DNA of 64,000 bases from an uncultured Verrucomicrobiales bacterium (GCA_937928735.1 CALFVF010000025.1:1-64000), one strand, 5' to 3'; shown: positions 17,125 to 27,075, counted from the stretch's first letter. Made by a program: numbers and translations. Notes: generated by a model not told the origin, from the sequence alone.

Positions 17125-19533
17125 ATGTTTAAGTCTTTGATTTTGCTCTTAGTTTCCAGTTATTGTCTTATCGCTCAAAATCTTACCGCTCAAAATCAAC
17201 AAGTACTTAAGCCTGCCTCAAATCAGTGGTCTCAAATAACAAGAAACGCGCTCTTTGAGAAGCGCTTGCAACACAGACGACTTTTCTCAAACCCGCCTTC
17301 GGAGAAGACCTCGAGACTAAGGTCAAATTTGCTCACTTCTCGCATTGTTGGCGGCAAGGAGGCTACAGCCCAAGCTTACCCATGGATGGCTGCAATCACC
17401 TCCTCGGGCACTCCTAATTTGTTTCTTTCTCAATTTTGTGGAGGATCACTCATTCACCCCCATTGGATTCTCACTGCTGCACATTGTGTTGTTGGTGAAA
17501 CTCCAGATTCCATCCAAGTTGTTCTGGGAGCACATGATCTCACCGATCCTACTGGTATCCAGCGACTCAATGTGGATGAAATCATTCTTCATCCAAAATT
17601 TACTGAAGATACTGTCACTAACTTTGATGTCGCTCTACTCCGCTTATCGCAACCTGCTAACTCTCAATTCACCCCCATTGCTCTTATTGACGACGATAGG
17701 CTCGAGGAAGTTGGTACTCTGGCTCGAGTCATTGGCTGGGGAAACACTTCGGCCACAGGCAGTCAGTTTCCGACTATTCTGCAGGAAGTTGATGTCCCTA
17801 TCGTCTCTCTTGCCAGTGCGAACAGCCCTTCCTCATACAATAATCAAATCACTCGTTTCATGCTTCCCGCCGGCTTTACTGGTGGGGGCCAAGATTCATG
17901 CCAAGGTGACAGTGGCGGGCCTCTCATGGTCCCATCTCCTCTGAGTACAGGGTGGTCCATTGCTGGTATTGTCAGTTTTGGAAGCGGCTGTGCTCAGCCT
18001 AATTTTTTTGGTATTTATACAAGCGTGTCAACGTTCCGTGATTTTGTTCTTTCCCACATTTACCCCAATTATCTTCTCTGGGAAGAGACAAAAGGTATCC
18101 GCGGCGAGCTTCGTGATCCAGATGGAGACCAGCTTAATAATCTAGCAGAGTTTGCTTTTAACACTTCACCCCGGATCCCTGACACCCCTCTCATAGAATA
18201 TCGCCCAGAGACTGTCTCAGGCGAGCGTCGCCAGGCTATCACACTTCAGACTCCCTCCAAAACCGAGGAGATCGACTACTCTCTGCTACATTCTACTGAT
18301 CTCCAGTCCTCCACTCAGCAGACATTCGACCTAGAGGCTCTCACGACAAACACCCTTCCTGTCTCTGGCCGCAGTGATACCATCACTCGAACTGTTGTTA
18401 CAAAATTCTCTGCTGATGAGCCTCAAGCTTTCTTTCAGGTAGGGGCAGCAGCTGTAGAATCTCCCACAACGGGCCCTCGCACTCTCCATACGCCAGGAGG
18501 CGCTAATGGCTACCTGACGACCAATGACCTCATTCACCCTGACTTCCCTGCTAGAAATCAAAAACTCTTCTTTCTAGCAGACCCTTCTCCTGGGCAAATA
18601 GTCACTATTTCTGGTCGATCTACACAGTTTGACATGCGCCTTGAACTTCTCAATGCTGATACTCTCGAAGTCCTTCAAGTCGCCGACTCTAACAACGCCT
18701 TAGGACTCACAGGTCAAGATGAGTTTCTCACACTAATTCCAGACTCTGAAATCAACTATCTGATCCGCCTAACTAGTGCAGCTAATGGGCAAACGGGTTC
18801 TTTTAACCTCGGCTGCTTTCTCCCTAACTCTCTACCAGTCATCACTGAAACTTCGAGCGTGAATGCGGCCCTACAGAGCTCAGACGCTACAGACCCGACG
18901 CGCGAGCCTCACCGTGCTTTCATTGAGCAATTTCATCTTGCCAATCATAGTTTCGCTAGTCTGCAACTTAGACTCACTTCTTCTTTTGACTCTAATATCA
19001 CTGTCATAGACCTGGAAACAGGCAGCCGTATTGCTCATGTAGATCAATTCTTTGGCACTCCCGACAATGTCGAAATCCTTAATTTTCGGCCAACCCCTGG
19101 TCAGGACTATCTGATTCAAGTCTCTAGCTTCAGTCCCAATGAAACAGGTTCTTTTCGCCTAGAGCTCTCAGAATCCATTTCAGCACCTGCTGTCCTTATC
19201 TCTACTTCACAGATACTCACTGGTAGCCTTGATTCTAGTGATCCCAATAACGGATTTGTACAGGGTGCTTTATTCGATGATTACCGTTTGAATAACTCTA
19301 TCGCAGGTCAGCAAATCCGTATTGATTTAAGATCAAATACATTTAATAATGTCATCGAATTAATCCATGACGATACCGAACAGCTTCTCGCCATTAGTGA
19401 TCTTTCGGCACCCACGATAAACTCTTCACTCATTTTCACTGTGCAACCGGGAGTACCCTACCGAATACGTGCAACCTCATTTTCACCTGGAGATACTGGG
19501 AACTATACTCTAGAGACAACTCTCATTCCTTGA
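17125..19533 (+). CDS. Secreted trypsin-like serine protease (S1) with PPC domains
   Basis: This 802-residue protein has a signal peptide (residues 1-17) and a propeptide to Arg73. The activation site R-IVGG follows, then an S1 protease domain of about 245 residues. The triad is His120 (LTAAHC), Asp168 (NFDVALL) and Ser263 (CQGDSGGP). The residue six before the serine is Asp (QDSCQGDS), the pocket residue of trypsin, so cleavage after Lys/Arg is predicted. C-terminal to it are three pre-peptidase C-terminal (PPC)-like beta domains of about 110 residues each (FDMRLELLN, FDSNITVIDL and FNNVIELIH cores). It should be secreted and act on extracellular protein. The next gene starts 45 bases downstream. 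Confidence 0.93.
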   Translation: MFKSLILLLVSSYCLIAQNLTAQNQQVLKPASNQWSQITRNALFEKRLQHRRLFSNPPSEKTSRLRSNLLTSRIVGGKEATAQAYPWMAAITSSGTPNLFLSQFCGGSLIHPHWILTAAHCVVGETPDSIQVVLGAHDLTDPTGIQRLNVDEIILHPKFTEDTVTNFDVALLRLSQPANSQFTPIALIDDDRLEEVGTLARVIGWGNTSATGSQFPTILQEVDVPIVSLASANSPSSYNNQITRFMLPAGFTGGGQDSCQGDSGGPLMVPSPLSTGWSIAGIVSFGSGCAQPNFFGIYTSVSTFRDFVLSHIYPNYLLWEETKGIRGELRDPDGDQLNNLAEFAFNTSPRIPDTPLIEYRPETVSGERRQAITLQTPSKTEEIDYSLLHSTDLQSSTQQTFDLEALTTNTLPVSGRSDTITRTVVTKFSADEPQAFFQVGAAAVESPTTGPRTLHTPGGANGYLTTNDLIHPDFPARNQKLFFLADPSPGQIVTISGRSTQFDMRLELLNADTLEVLQVADSNNALGLTGQDEFLTLIPDSEINYLIRLTSAANGQTGSFNLGCFLPNSLPVITETSSVNAALQSSDATDPTREPHRAFIEQFHLANHSFASLQLRLTSSFDSNITVIDLETGSRIAHVDQFFGTPDNVEILNFRPTPGQDYLIQVSSFSPNETGSFRLELSESISAPAVLISTSQILTGSLDSSDPNNGFVQGALFDDYRLNNSIAGQQIRIDLRSNTFNNVIELIHDDTEQLLAISDLSAPTINSSLIFTVQPGVPYRIRATSFSPGDTGNYTLETTLIP

Positions 19534-19577
19534 TCATTCTAGGGTTTTACAACAAAAGACCATCCGTATCGCATTTT

Positions 19578-21062
19578 ATGACTGCTCCCTTCCAAACACG
19601 ACAACACTGGTTTTATTTACCTCTCAGCATACTAGGCGTCTACTCTTCCTTCCCCACAGAGGGTATGGCACAGGATTTGATCTCATTGGAACAAAGCGCT
19701 GAGGATGAGATTACTCTTCGCTGGAGTGGTGGTTTTTCGCTGTTTTCTTCATCCGATTTATCGACTTGGAACGAAGTGGCTGGAGCTACGAGTCCTTTTA
19801 GCGTTTCTACCAAAGCTGCCTCCAGCGAGTTTTACCAGCTCCTACTCACCCCAGCAGCGACTAGCTTAGACATCCCAACAGGAATCTACACTGCAGGGAC
19901 TGGGCAGATTCCATTAGCTGGTACCCTCTCTCCTACCTTTAGCCGCACTGAGGGCTTAAGTGTTCGTGTTGGTACGCAAGAAGCAGAGATTATTCGTGGT
20001 GAAGATGGCTCTGTGCAATTTCGTTTTGAAAACCTTCCTCTAGCTCTTGGTTCTAACTCACTCACAGTCGAGGTTAGTAATGCTACAGGTACCGTTGAGA
20101 CATTAGACTTTGATGTCACGTTTGATCCGATTGTTGCCAACAATGTGGTAACTGATGAGCAATACGCCTACGCTGCACTAGGTGGTGAGGGTATCGCTAT
20201 TATGGATCTTCAGACTCGTAATTATACGGTATTGGCTCCGCCTAGCCCTAGTGATAGTGTGGATGATATTTCTCTGGATGGTGATGTTCTTTTCACTATG
20301 GATGCGACAGGTAGTGATTTTCTATCTTCTATCAATGTCGCAGACCCTCTGAGTCCTACTTTAGCCTCAGGCCCCGTAGCTCTCACTGCCGATGTGTTCT
20401 CTGGTGTTTCCGCAGCCAATGGCCGAGTCGTCGTCTCAGGGGGGACGAGTCTTCTGACATCTAGAAGCTACAGCCCAACTGGAGTCTTAGCGAATGATGT
20501 CGCCTCAATGGATCTAGGTATCGGCCAGCCAGATGTGCTCATTGCGCCAGATGGAGAATTAGCTTACGTTTCCACTGATTTTTTTGGTACGTTTAACGGA
20601 CAGACATTCGGCATCACGACACTCGACTTAACAAATAGCCCACTAAATATCGTTTCTCGAACTGGCCTTGTTGGTGCTGGATTCTCCGCGGGGTTTCAAG
20701 CTCCTGCGAATTTCCCGATCGAAAGTGCGATTTCTGGTGCGACTCTTGTCGTCGCCCACGGTGGAGGGCTCTCAATACTCAATGCGGCTGACGGCGCGCT
20801 ACAAAATACGATTCCTGCCGCAGCTCTGGGCTTCTCTGCCGTTAATGTTGATATCGTCGATCAAATAGCCTTTGTCATAGGTCTAGCACCTAGCGGTTCT
20901 TCGATGCTGGCACAGATCGACCTCACAAATCCATCTACTCCACCTGCCATACAAACTCTCAGTGGTGTCACTTCTGCCACTGGTGTAGACGCAAATGATG
21001 ATTTCATTGTCATCGCGGCCAATGCAAACGGCCTACAGGTCATTGAGCGTAGCTCTGAATGA
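19578..21062 (+). CDS. Secreted LVIVD/beta-propeller repeat protein
   Basis: This 494-residue exported protein has a signal peptide (LPLSILGVYSSF...GMA-Q). It has an N-terminal segment typical of verrucomicrobial secreted proteins and then propeller-like repeats. These carry recurring LVIVD-type cores such as YAALGGEGIAIMDL, DDISLDGDVLFTMD, LAYVSTD and IVVAHGGGLSILNAADG. No catalytic residues are seen, so a binding or structural role is likely. The ORF track starts at a TTG (19530) overlapping the protease stop, but the ATG at 19578 gives a clean signal peptide. It is probably co-transcribed with the S1 protease upstream. Confidence 0.72.
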   Translation: MTAPFQTRQHWFYLPLSILGVYSSFPTEGMAQDLISLEQSAEDEITLRWSGGFSLFSSSDLSTWNEVAGATSPFSVSTKAASSEFYQLLLTPAATSLDIPTGIYTAGTGQIPLAGTLSPTFSRTEGLSVRVGTQEAEIIRGEDGSVQFRFENLPLALGSNSLTVEVSNATGTVETLDFDVTFDPIVANNVVTDEQYAYAALGGEGIAIMDLQTRNYTVLAPPSPSDSVDDISLDGDVLFTMDATGSDFLSSINVADPLSPTLASGPVALTADVFSGVSAANGRVVVSGGTSLLTSRSYSPTGVLANDVASMDLGIGQPDVLIAPDGELAYVSTDFFGTFNGQTFGITTLDLTNSPLNIVSRTGLVGAGFSAGFQAPANFPIESAISGATLVVAHGGGLSILNAADGALQNTIPAAALGFSAVNVDIVDQIAFVIGLAPSGSSMLAQIDLTNPSTPPAIQTLSGVTSATGVDANDDFIVIAANANGLQVIERSSE

Positions 21063-21064
21063 AA

Positions 21065-22216
21065 CTAATCTTTAAGAAACGCGGCTTCTGTACGATGTCG
21101 GATTAGCCGACTCGTCCACAGTAGCCAGCCTAGAGTGAGAGTGAGGGTCACAGACATTGTTAGAACCCACTGCATTAAGGTCAAACTCCCCTCAACGGCT
21201 GCTCGTAGCGCTAAGGCGACATTGAGCACTGGAACCCACACCAGAGAATTGCTGTACTCCACTCCGGGTAGTGTACTGTACATGAGTATTAGGGCGACAA
21301 AGAGCAGCATCAGACTTCCACGCATGTGAGCTTCTTTGATCGTCTTTGCCCTTAGTGATAGGCTCAGAAGTGCTGAGGCAAAAAAACCAATCACACTGAG
21401 CACTAAACTCAGAGAACTCAAAATTAGGCGGCTATCTAACTCAATATTGCCTACACCGCTGATGGAAGTACCAAGTGCAATGAGTGTCCCCATGCCAATC
21501 ATCGTCGCTAGGACTGAGAGTACCCCCATGAGTATCACATGTACTAACTTACCGAGCACGATAGAACTCAGCTCTGCGGGTGTCGCTAAAAGAGCCTCTA
21601 AGGTCCCTCTTTCTTTCTCACCAGCCCCCGTATCAATAGCGACAGAAAGACAACCTGTGAATGCCAAGAAGACAATAAAATAAGCTCCCACACCCCCCCA
21701 GCGACTACCTGCACTCTCGCGCACTGTAGCTTGATTATGCCACTGCACGGACAGAGGTTCGATAAAACCCTGGTCAAGTCCTTTTTCTGTTAGGCGTTTT
21801 TTAATCAGTTTCTTCTCAATGTCTGAGAGTACTTTCTGCACTCGATTCCGAGCAAAATCCCCTTGGGCTGTATCTCTATAATAAATCTCTATGGGAAAAT
21901 GATTGTATGATTTCTCCTCGACATGGACAAAGAAAGAAAACCTATCTCGCTGCTCCAGAGAATCCACAGTGACCCAGTCTACACCTTCTGCTTCTGGAAA
22001 CACAATACTATCTGACTGATTCCACACTCCGATTTTGAGAGGCTTACTCGACTCTTTTTGGATTTGATCATGCTGCATCCAGCCTGTGAGACCGAGCATC
22101 GCAGGATAGAAGACAAGAGGTACAATCAGAGTTAAAAAGAGAGCACGCTTGTCTCTGAGAGCTTCTCTAATTTCTTTCTTCCAGCTCGCAAGAAGAATAG
22201 CCAATGAGATCTTCAT
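21065..22216 (-). CDS. ABC transporter permease, NatB-like
   Basis: This 383-residue ABC-2-type permease has one N-terminal membrane helix (about 23-45), a large extracytoplasmic domain (about 50-175) and five or six helices in the C-terminal half. The conserved GAGEKERGTLEALLATP segment, typical of ABC-2/NatB permeases, lies just after the second helix. NatAB-type systems export Na+ or other compounds; the substrate is not determined here. It starts within the stop region of the ATPase gene (4-base ATGA overlap), so the two are translationally coupled. Confidence 0.87.
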   Translation of the reverse strand: MKISLAILLASWKKEIREALRDKRALFLTLIVPLVFYPAMLGLTGWMQHDQIQKESSKPLKIGVWNQSDSIVFPEAEGVDWVTVDSLEQRDRFSFFVHVEEKSYNHFPIEIYYRDTAQGDFARNRVQKVLSDIEKKLIKKRLTEKGLDQGFIEPLSVQWHNQATVRESAGSRWGGVGAYFIVFLAFTGCLSVAIDTGAGEKERGTLEALLATPAELSSIVLGKLVHVILMGVLSVLATMIGMGTLIALGTSISGVGNIELDSRLILSSLSLVLSVIGFFASALLSLSLRAKTIKEAHMRGSLMLLFVALILMYSTLPGVEYSNSLVWVPVLNVALALRAAVEGSLTLMQWVLTMSVTLTLTLGWLLWTSRLIRHRTEAAFLKD

Positions 22217-22971
22217 GCAGCACCCCCTTCTTTCTCGAATTCATGCAGCATCCGCACAAACTCTTCTTCTAGACTCGCGGCGCTCTGCTGCTCCTTTAGC
22301 TGCTGGTAGCTCCCCTCATAGACCGGTGAGCCTTTATGAATCATCACGACATCATCGGCTAGGAGGGAGACCTCACCCATAATGTGGGTCGAAAAAAGCA
22401 CTGTTTTCCCCGCGTCACGGCATGCTTTCACAATATCCATGAGAGTCTGCGCCGCTAAGACGTCCAGTCCCGCAGTCGCCTCATCAAACACCACTACAGC
22501 TGGATCATGGATCAAAGTGCGCGCAATCATGATGCGCTGGCGCTGCCCCATCGATAACTTCCCTGCGACCCGATCCACAAAGGAATGCATTTCTAAAGTC
22601 TCTATGAGAGTCTCCATACGAGTGGCTAAATACTCATCTCCCAGTGCATAGAGTTTTCCAAAATAGGCTAAAGTCTCACGCGCTGTTAACTTATCATGCA
22701 GCTTTGCTGACCCTGTCAGAAAACCGATCTGCTCCCTCACCTTTAGGCTATCTCTGGTAGTATCAAAGCCACAGACCTGCACTTCTCCCTCATCTGGCTG
22801 GAGAAGTGTCGCCATCATTCTTAGCAACGTCGTTTTCCCTGAGCCGTTTGGCCCAAGCAGGGCTAGCACCTTGCCGGGCTGCGCCTGAAAGCTGACGCCT
22901 TTGAGCGCCTTCACTGCCTCTTTACGGCGTTTAGGAGTGTAGGTTTTATGAACATTCTCGACTTTGATCAC
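22213..22971 (-). CDS. ABC transporter ATP-binding protein, NatA-like
   Basis: This 252-residue cytoplasmic ATPase pairs with the NatB-like permease. Walker A is GPNGSGKTT, the signature motif is LSMGQRQR, Walker B is VVVFDEAT, and the H-loop is FSTHIMGE. The start is a GTG at 22971 (reading MIKVENVHKTY), and no better ATG lies upstream. It is the first gene of a two-gene operon, divergent from the YdjY-like gene. Confidence 0.92.
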   Translation of the reverse strand: MIKVENVHKTYTPKRRKEAVKALKGVSFQAQPGKVLALLGPNGSGKTTLLRMMATLLQPDEGEVQVCGFDTTRDSLKVREQIGFLTGSAKLHDKLTARETLAYFGKLYALGDEYLATRMETLIETLEMHSFVDRVAGKLSMGQRQRIMIARTLIHDPAVVVFDEATAGLDVLAAQTLMDIVKACRDAGKTVLFSTHIMGEVSLLADDVVMIHKGSPVYEGSYQQLKEQQSAASLEEEFVRMLHEFEKEGGAA

Positions 22972-23126
22972 GGTAGTACGCTAATGGCTTTTCCCACGAA
23001 GACCACAAGAATCGAATCTCCCTATTCACTCGCTCAATCAGACAATAATCTGAGTTGAACCCGATCCCCCTTTCGCTCGTATTTCACCATTTGACATCAC
23101 TCCCTAGAGCCCGCATCTTCTCTAAG

Positions 23127-23909
23127 ATGCTACAGCGATTAATCACCTGCTTTTTATTCTCAGCCGCGCTGCTAAGGGCTGAAGAAAGGCTTTCTGCTCC
23201 TACTTCAGAAGTGTTGCCCACCACTGAAAAGCCAGAGACTACAGTAGAAGCAAAGAATGAGATAAAGGTAGACGCTAAACAGCTATCTAGTGAGATCAAA
23301 CAACTGCCCAATGGTCAGTTCCAGCTCGGCCAAATCACCTTTGACGCCCAGAGCAGAGAAATCTCTTTTCCGGCACGGGTGGAGCAAACTCGCGCGATCA
23401 TCGAGTATGTGCTGGTTTTATCCAAAGGGAAGATCCACGAATCACTCTTTGTCACAGACATCACGCCCTCCCAGCTCAACGTCGTCCTTAAGCTTCTTAA
23501 CTACAAGGAATCCAAGGAACTATTCCCCATCATCACAGAAGCTCAAGCGGGTGAGCAGCTCCATGAAGTGCCTCTAGAAACTCGTAAGCAAGCGCGACTC
23601 GAAGTCTTTGTCACCCTACAAAACCCACGAAGAACTCTCGCTCTCCACGAACTCATCACTCACAACCACACCAAGGCCGACATGACGCCAACAGACTATG
23701 TCAATGGTGGTTCTTATCTAGAAAACGGCACCTACTTAGCGGATCGAAACGGTGATATTATCGCCCTACTCACAGACTCTGCCGCCATGCTCAACTACCC
23801 AGGTGAAGACAGACTCGATGACACCCTCTGGGTGCCTAACACAAAACGCCTGCCAGAATACGGCAGCCCCGTCACCATCACGCTAAAGCCATCTAAGCGC
23901 CCAATTTAG
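23127..23909 (+). CDS. Exported YdjY-like domain protein
   Basis: The ORF track starts at a TTG, but the ATG at 23127 (MLQRLITCFLFS) yields a proper signal peptide ending LLRA-EE, so I use it (260 residues). The segment ITFDAQSREISFPARV...IEYVLVLSKGKIHESLFVT is characteristic of the YdjY-like domain found in exported planctomycete/verrucomicrobial proteins of unknown function. The C-terminal part has a beta-rich fold without catalytic signatures. The toroid protein starts one base after its stop, so both are almost certainly one transcript and may act together in the periplasm. Confidence 0.75.
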   Translation: MLQRLITCFLFSAALLRAEERLSAPTSEVLPTTEKPETTVEAKNEIKVDAKQLSSEIKQLPNGQFQLGQITFDAQSREISFPARVEQTRAIIEYVLVLSKGKIHESLFVTDITPSQLNVVLKLLNYKESKELFPIITEAQAGEQLHEVPLETRKQARLEVFVTLQNPRRTLALHELITHNHTKADMTPTDYVNGGSYLENGTYLADRNGDIIALLTDSAAMLNYPGEDRLDDTLWVPNTKRLPEYGSPVTITLKPSKRPI

Positions 23910-23910
23910 A

Positions 23911-25119
23911 ATGATCATCTCTCACACAATGAAATCTCCTAGCTTACTTCTCACATCTCTTTGCCTCGTGCTCGCTAGCTCGCCAATCAGCCCAGCACAA
24001 GAGAATAGCACCCCTGTGACAAAGCAGCAACTCCAGCAGCAAAGCTCAGCCTATCTTTCAATCAAGTTAGAAATCGAGCGTGCGATAGAGAAGGGGAATA
24101 AATACTTAGCCACTCAGCAAAACCCCGCTGGATACTGGGGCAATGAAACGACCCCTGCCTATACGGCTCTCGCAGCGACTGCCGCCGTAGTCGCTCCTCC
24201 TGCGACACTTGGAAACACTCCCCCTCCTCATATCCAAAAGGCCTATCAATGGCTACTTAGTCAGCAAAAACCAGACGGTGGTATTTATGGCAAAGGCCTC
24301 GCCACCTATAATACCTCTCTATCAGTCACCGCTCTCGTAGCCTCTGATCAGAAGGAGCACCATGAAGCGATTCTCAAAGCACGACGCTTTCTCATTAACC
24401 TACAGGCAGACTGGGACACACCTGGCACCACAGATAATGTCATGGATGGAGGTATTGGCTACGGGGGGACTTATCCCCACTCGGATATGTCTAACACCTA
24501 TCTCTCTATCGAGGCACTAAAGGCCTCTGAATTGATCGCGAAAGATGGTGATTACGGTTCCCAGCCAGATCTGAACTGGGAGGCGGCACTGCAGTTTATC
24601 TCCCGCACGCAGAACCTAGAGTCTACCAATGACCAGCCGGGCATTGATAATGACGGAGGATTTGTCTATTTCCCCGGTAACTCAAAGGCGGGTACACGGA
24701 CAAAAGAAGATGGGAAAACTGCCCTACGCTCCTATGGTTCTATGTCCTACGCTGGCTTACTCTCCTTCATCTATGCTGATCTAGATATCCATGACCCACG
24801 TGTGATTGCGGTGAAGCAGTGGCTCGCTGAAAACTACACACTAGAGGAGAACCCAGGTCTCGGTGCTCAAGGCCTCTATTACTACTACCATGTGATGGCC
24901 AAGGCACTAAGTGCAGCACAGATACAGCAGCTCTCGACAGCAGACGGCCGCATGATTGACTGGCGCCAGCAGCTCGCTGTGAAAATCCTCACTAGCCAGC
25001 GTGAAGATGGTTCATGGGTGAATGAGAACTCACGCTGGTGGGAAAATGAGCCCGAGCTCGTCACGTCTTACGCTGTTCTTACACTCGCTCAGATCTATGC
25101 GGCGATGCCCACGGAGTGA
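23911..25119 (+). CDS. Secreted terpenoid-cyclase-fold (alpha/alpha toroid) repeat protein
   Basis: This 402-residue protein has a signal peptide (cleavage near ISPAQ-E). The mature part carries repeats of the prenyltransferase/squalene-oxidase type: QQNPAGYWGN, QQKPDGGIYG, NDGGFVYFPG and SQREDGSWVN. The catalytic DXDD motif of squalene-hopene cyclases is not seen, so it is likely a toroid scaffold rather than a cyclase. Such proteins are frequent in Verrucomicrobia and Planctomycetes and have no settled role. The first ATG (23911) lies one base after the upstream stop; the second (23929) gives a tidier signal peptide. Confidence 0.8.
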   Translation: MIISHTMKSPSLLLTSLCLVLASSPISPAQENSTPVTKQQLQQQSSAYLSIKLEIERAIEKGNKYLATQQNPAGYWGNETTPAYTALAATAAVVAPPATLGNTPPPHIQKAYQWLLSQQKPDGGIYGKGLATYNTSLSVTALVASDQKEHHEAILKARRFLINLQADWDTPGTTDNVMDGGIGYGGTYPHSDMSNTYLSIEALKASELIAKDGDYGSQPDLNWEAALQFISRTQNLESTNDQPGIDNDGGFVYFPGNSKAGTRTKEDGKTALRSYGSMSYAGLLSFIYADLDIHDPRVIAVKQWLAENYTLEENPGLGAQGLYYYYHVMAKALSAAQIQQLSTADGRMIDWRQQLAVKILTSQREDGSWVNENSRWWENEPELVTSYAVLTLAQIYAAMPTE

Positions 25120-25137
25120 ACCCCACAAACACCATTG

Positions 25138-26271
25138 TTAGAATAACTGCTTCACATAACTCTCCATCTCTTCCTCCTTCTCCTCAAGTGCCTTCACTAG
25201 TGCTAACTGATTGCGACAGCGCACTAAGTTATGCTCTGGGTATTGCACCGGGAAGTACTGATCTCCGTCGAGATAATCTGTGAGAAACCGAATGGCTAGC
25301 TCAAGGGTGATCACACGAATAGCTCGAACAAGATTTTCCTTTTCCACCCTTGTCAGTGAGGGACAGCCTTGCAGAAAGCCACGGCAGAGTGCCTGAAAAA
25401 TAGGAAGCCGCACCTCGACTCGGCTCAAATCTGGCTCATCCTCAGCAGCAGGACTGACAGAAGCTCTCGCTAAGTCACCAAAGTCGTAGAGAGAAAGCCC
25501 CGGCATCACAGTATCAAGATCGATCACACAAACTGCTTCTCCAGAACTGCGAGAGAGCATCACGTTATTGATCTTTGTGTCATTGTGGGTCACTCGCTCA
25601 GGGAGTGACTTAGAGTCTCGTAGATTTTGTAAAGACGCACAGATTGACTCTCTAACAAGAATCACCTCTATCTCTGCTTTCGCCAGCTCGACACGGGATG
25701 ACTCATCACGCTTGATACTCACGCGGAGTGTGCTCAGACGTTTTGGGGTATGATGGAAGTCTGGAATGACCTCGTAGAGGGCACTCGCATCAAGACTTGC
25801 GACATTCTCTAGAAATTCTCCATAGCCCTTTGCCGCAGCATAAGCCTGGTCTTCATTCTCCACCACATCTACTGTATAAGCATCTTCTATGCAATTATAA
25901 CAACGCCAGTAACCACCACTGTGGTCGATAGCATAGGCTAAGCCCTCACTCGTCGAGAAAAGTTTGAGCTTCTGTTTTCCTGCCAGAATAGTCTGAGCTC
26001 CGATATGTTCTGTGACGAGTTTCACATTCTCTATGACACGAACTGGCTCAGAGAAGACCTCACCATTGAGTTTCTGTAAAATATAGCCCCTCACATTACC
26101 TCTACTAGTGAGTTCTACTTTGTAGGTGCGATTCATTAGCCCAATTTCGAGAGTCTCCCAGTTCTGCATATCACCTTCTAGCTGAAAACGGGCGCACAAT
26201 TCAGAGAGCCACAGCTCAGTGTCGACGTTTTGTTGATCCATCCCTGTCGATGCTCTCTCCTTATGACTCAT
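25138..26271 (-). CDS. Phosphotransferase (APH/choline-kinase fold), NahK-like
   Basis: This 377-residue kinase of the aminoglycoside/choline-kinase fold shows the catalytic loop THNDTKINNVM (Brenner motif HND....N). It also has the metal-binding IDLDTVMPGLSLYDFGD. The DLDTVMPG form is the version found in N-acetylhexosamine 1-kinase-like enzymes, which phosphorylate free hexosamines at C1; that assignment is family inference and the substrate is unproven. There is no signal peptide. A second Met at codon 11 (26241) is an alternative start. A GH13 glycosidase lies 1.3 kb further on the same strand but is not in the same operon. Confidence 0.75.
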   Translation of the reverse strand: MSHKERASTGMDQQNVDTELWLSELCARFQLEGDMQNWETLEIGLMNRTYKVELTSRGNVRGYILQKLNGEVFSEPVRVIENVKLVTEHIGAQTILAGKQKLKLFSTSEGLAYAIDHSGGYWRCYNCIEDAYTVDVVENEDQAYAAAKGYGEFLENVASLDASALYEVIPDFHHTPKRLSTLRVSIKRDESSRVELAKAEIEVILVRESICASLQNLRDSKSLPERVTHNDTKINNVMLSRSSGEAVCVIDLDTVMPGLSLYDFGDLARASVSPAAEDEPDLSRVEVRLPIFQALCRGFLQGCPSLTRVEKENLVRAIRVITLELAIRFLTDYLDGDQYFPVQYPEHNLVRCRNQLALVKALEEKEEEMESYVKQLF

Positions 26272-26407
26272 TCATCCCATGCTTTCACCCTCTCGCTAGG
26301 AGTTCAAACCATTTCAGCATCAGATATTTCTAAATCACCAACATCGACCTATGTGACTTGCTTCATCCACCCTCTGGGGCTTAGCCTCTCTGAGAATCTC
26401 CTAGATT

Positions 26408-27028
26408 ATGCCTTTACCTTTTTCCAACAAGTACGCGCAAGCCGACCTCAGAGTGCTCAAGCAAGTCCTGCTCCCCATGTTTGCGGAGCAGCTCCCGAAG
26501 CACTCCCAGCAACTCCAGCTTCTCAATATCGCCTGTGGTCGTGCGGATGAGACAGGTATTCTGGCAGAAATTCTCGCGCAATTTGCTGATTCTGTGGAAA
26601 TCACAGGTGTGGATATTCGCCGGCCAGAGATCAGTGAAGCGAACACTCGATGGAGGCCCTCAAAAATCGCAGATTGCCGATTTCTTGTGCATGATGCGAG
26701 TCAGCTCGACCATATCAAGGAGCTCGACGGCCCTTATGACATCGTGATGATGCGCCACCAAAACTACTGGAATGGCGCGGAAGTCTGGCACAAGATCTAC
26801 GATCAGGCACTCCACCGTGTAAAACCCACCGGCATACTTGCAATCACCTCCTATTTTGATAAAGAACACCACCAGGCACTACAGGCCATTAGCGGCCTAG
26901 GCGGCCATCTACTCCAGTCCTCTAAAAATCCATTTTCAAGACCGCTCAATGACGCTCCCAATAAATCTGTGGATCGCCACCTCGCCCTCTTCTCCACCTC
27001 AGTCCCTGAGAATCTGATTCAGGTGTAA
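26408..27028 (+). CDS. SAM-dependent class I methyltransferase-like protein
   Basis: This 206-residue cytoplasmic protein has a Rossmann-type methyltransferase motif I (LLNIACGRADE), an acidic post-motif (ITGVDIRRPEI) and motif IV-like PYDIVMMRHQNYW. This supports S-adenosylmethionine binding. The substrate is unknown; the C-terminal third (SSKNPFSRPLNDAPN) gives no clue. It stands alone between divergent and co-directional genes. Some members of this group are non-enzymatic. Confidence 0.68.
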   Translation: MPLPFSNKYAQADLRVLKQVLLPMFAEQLPKHSQQLQLLNIACGRADETGILAEILAQFADSVEITGVDIRRPEISEANTRWRPSKIADCRFLVHDASQLDHIKELDGPYDIVMMRHQNYWNGAEVWHKIYDQALHRVKPTGILAITSYFDKEHHQALQAISGLGGHLLQSSKNPFSRPLNDAPNKSVDRHLALFSTSVPENLIQV

Positions 27029-27075
27029 GCTGAAATAACGATGGTTAGCTGCCCAAATAGGATTAATTAATTGTG

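Noticed and set aside
23911-25119. Squalene-hopene cyclase
   Set aside because: Toroid repeats are present, but the protein is short, is secreted and lacks the DXDD catalytic motif.
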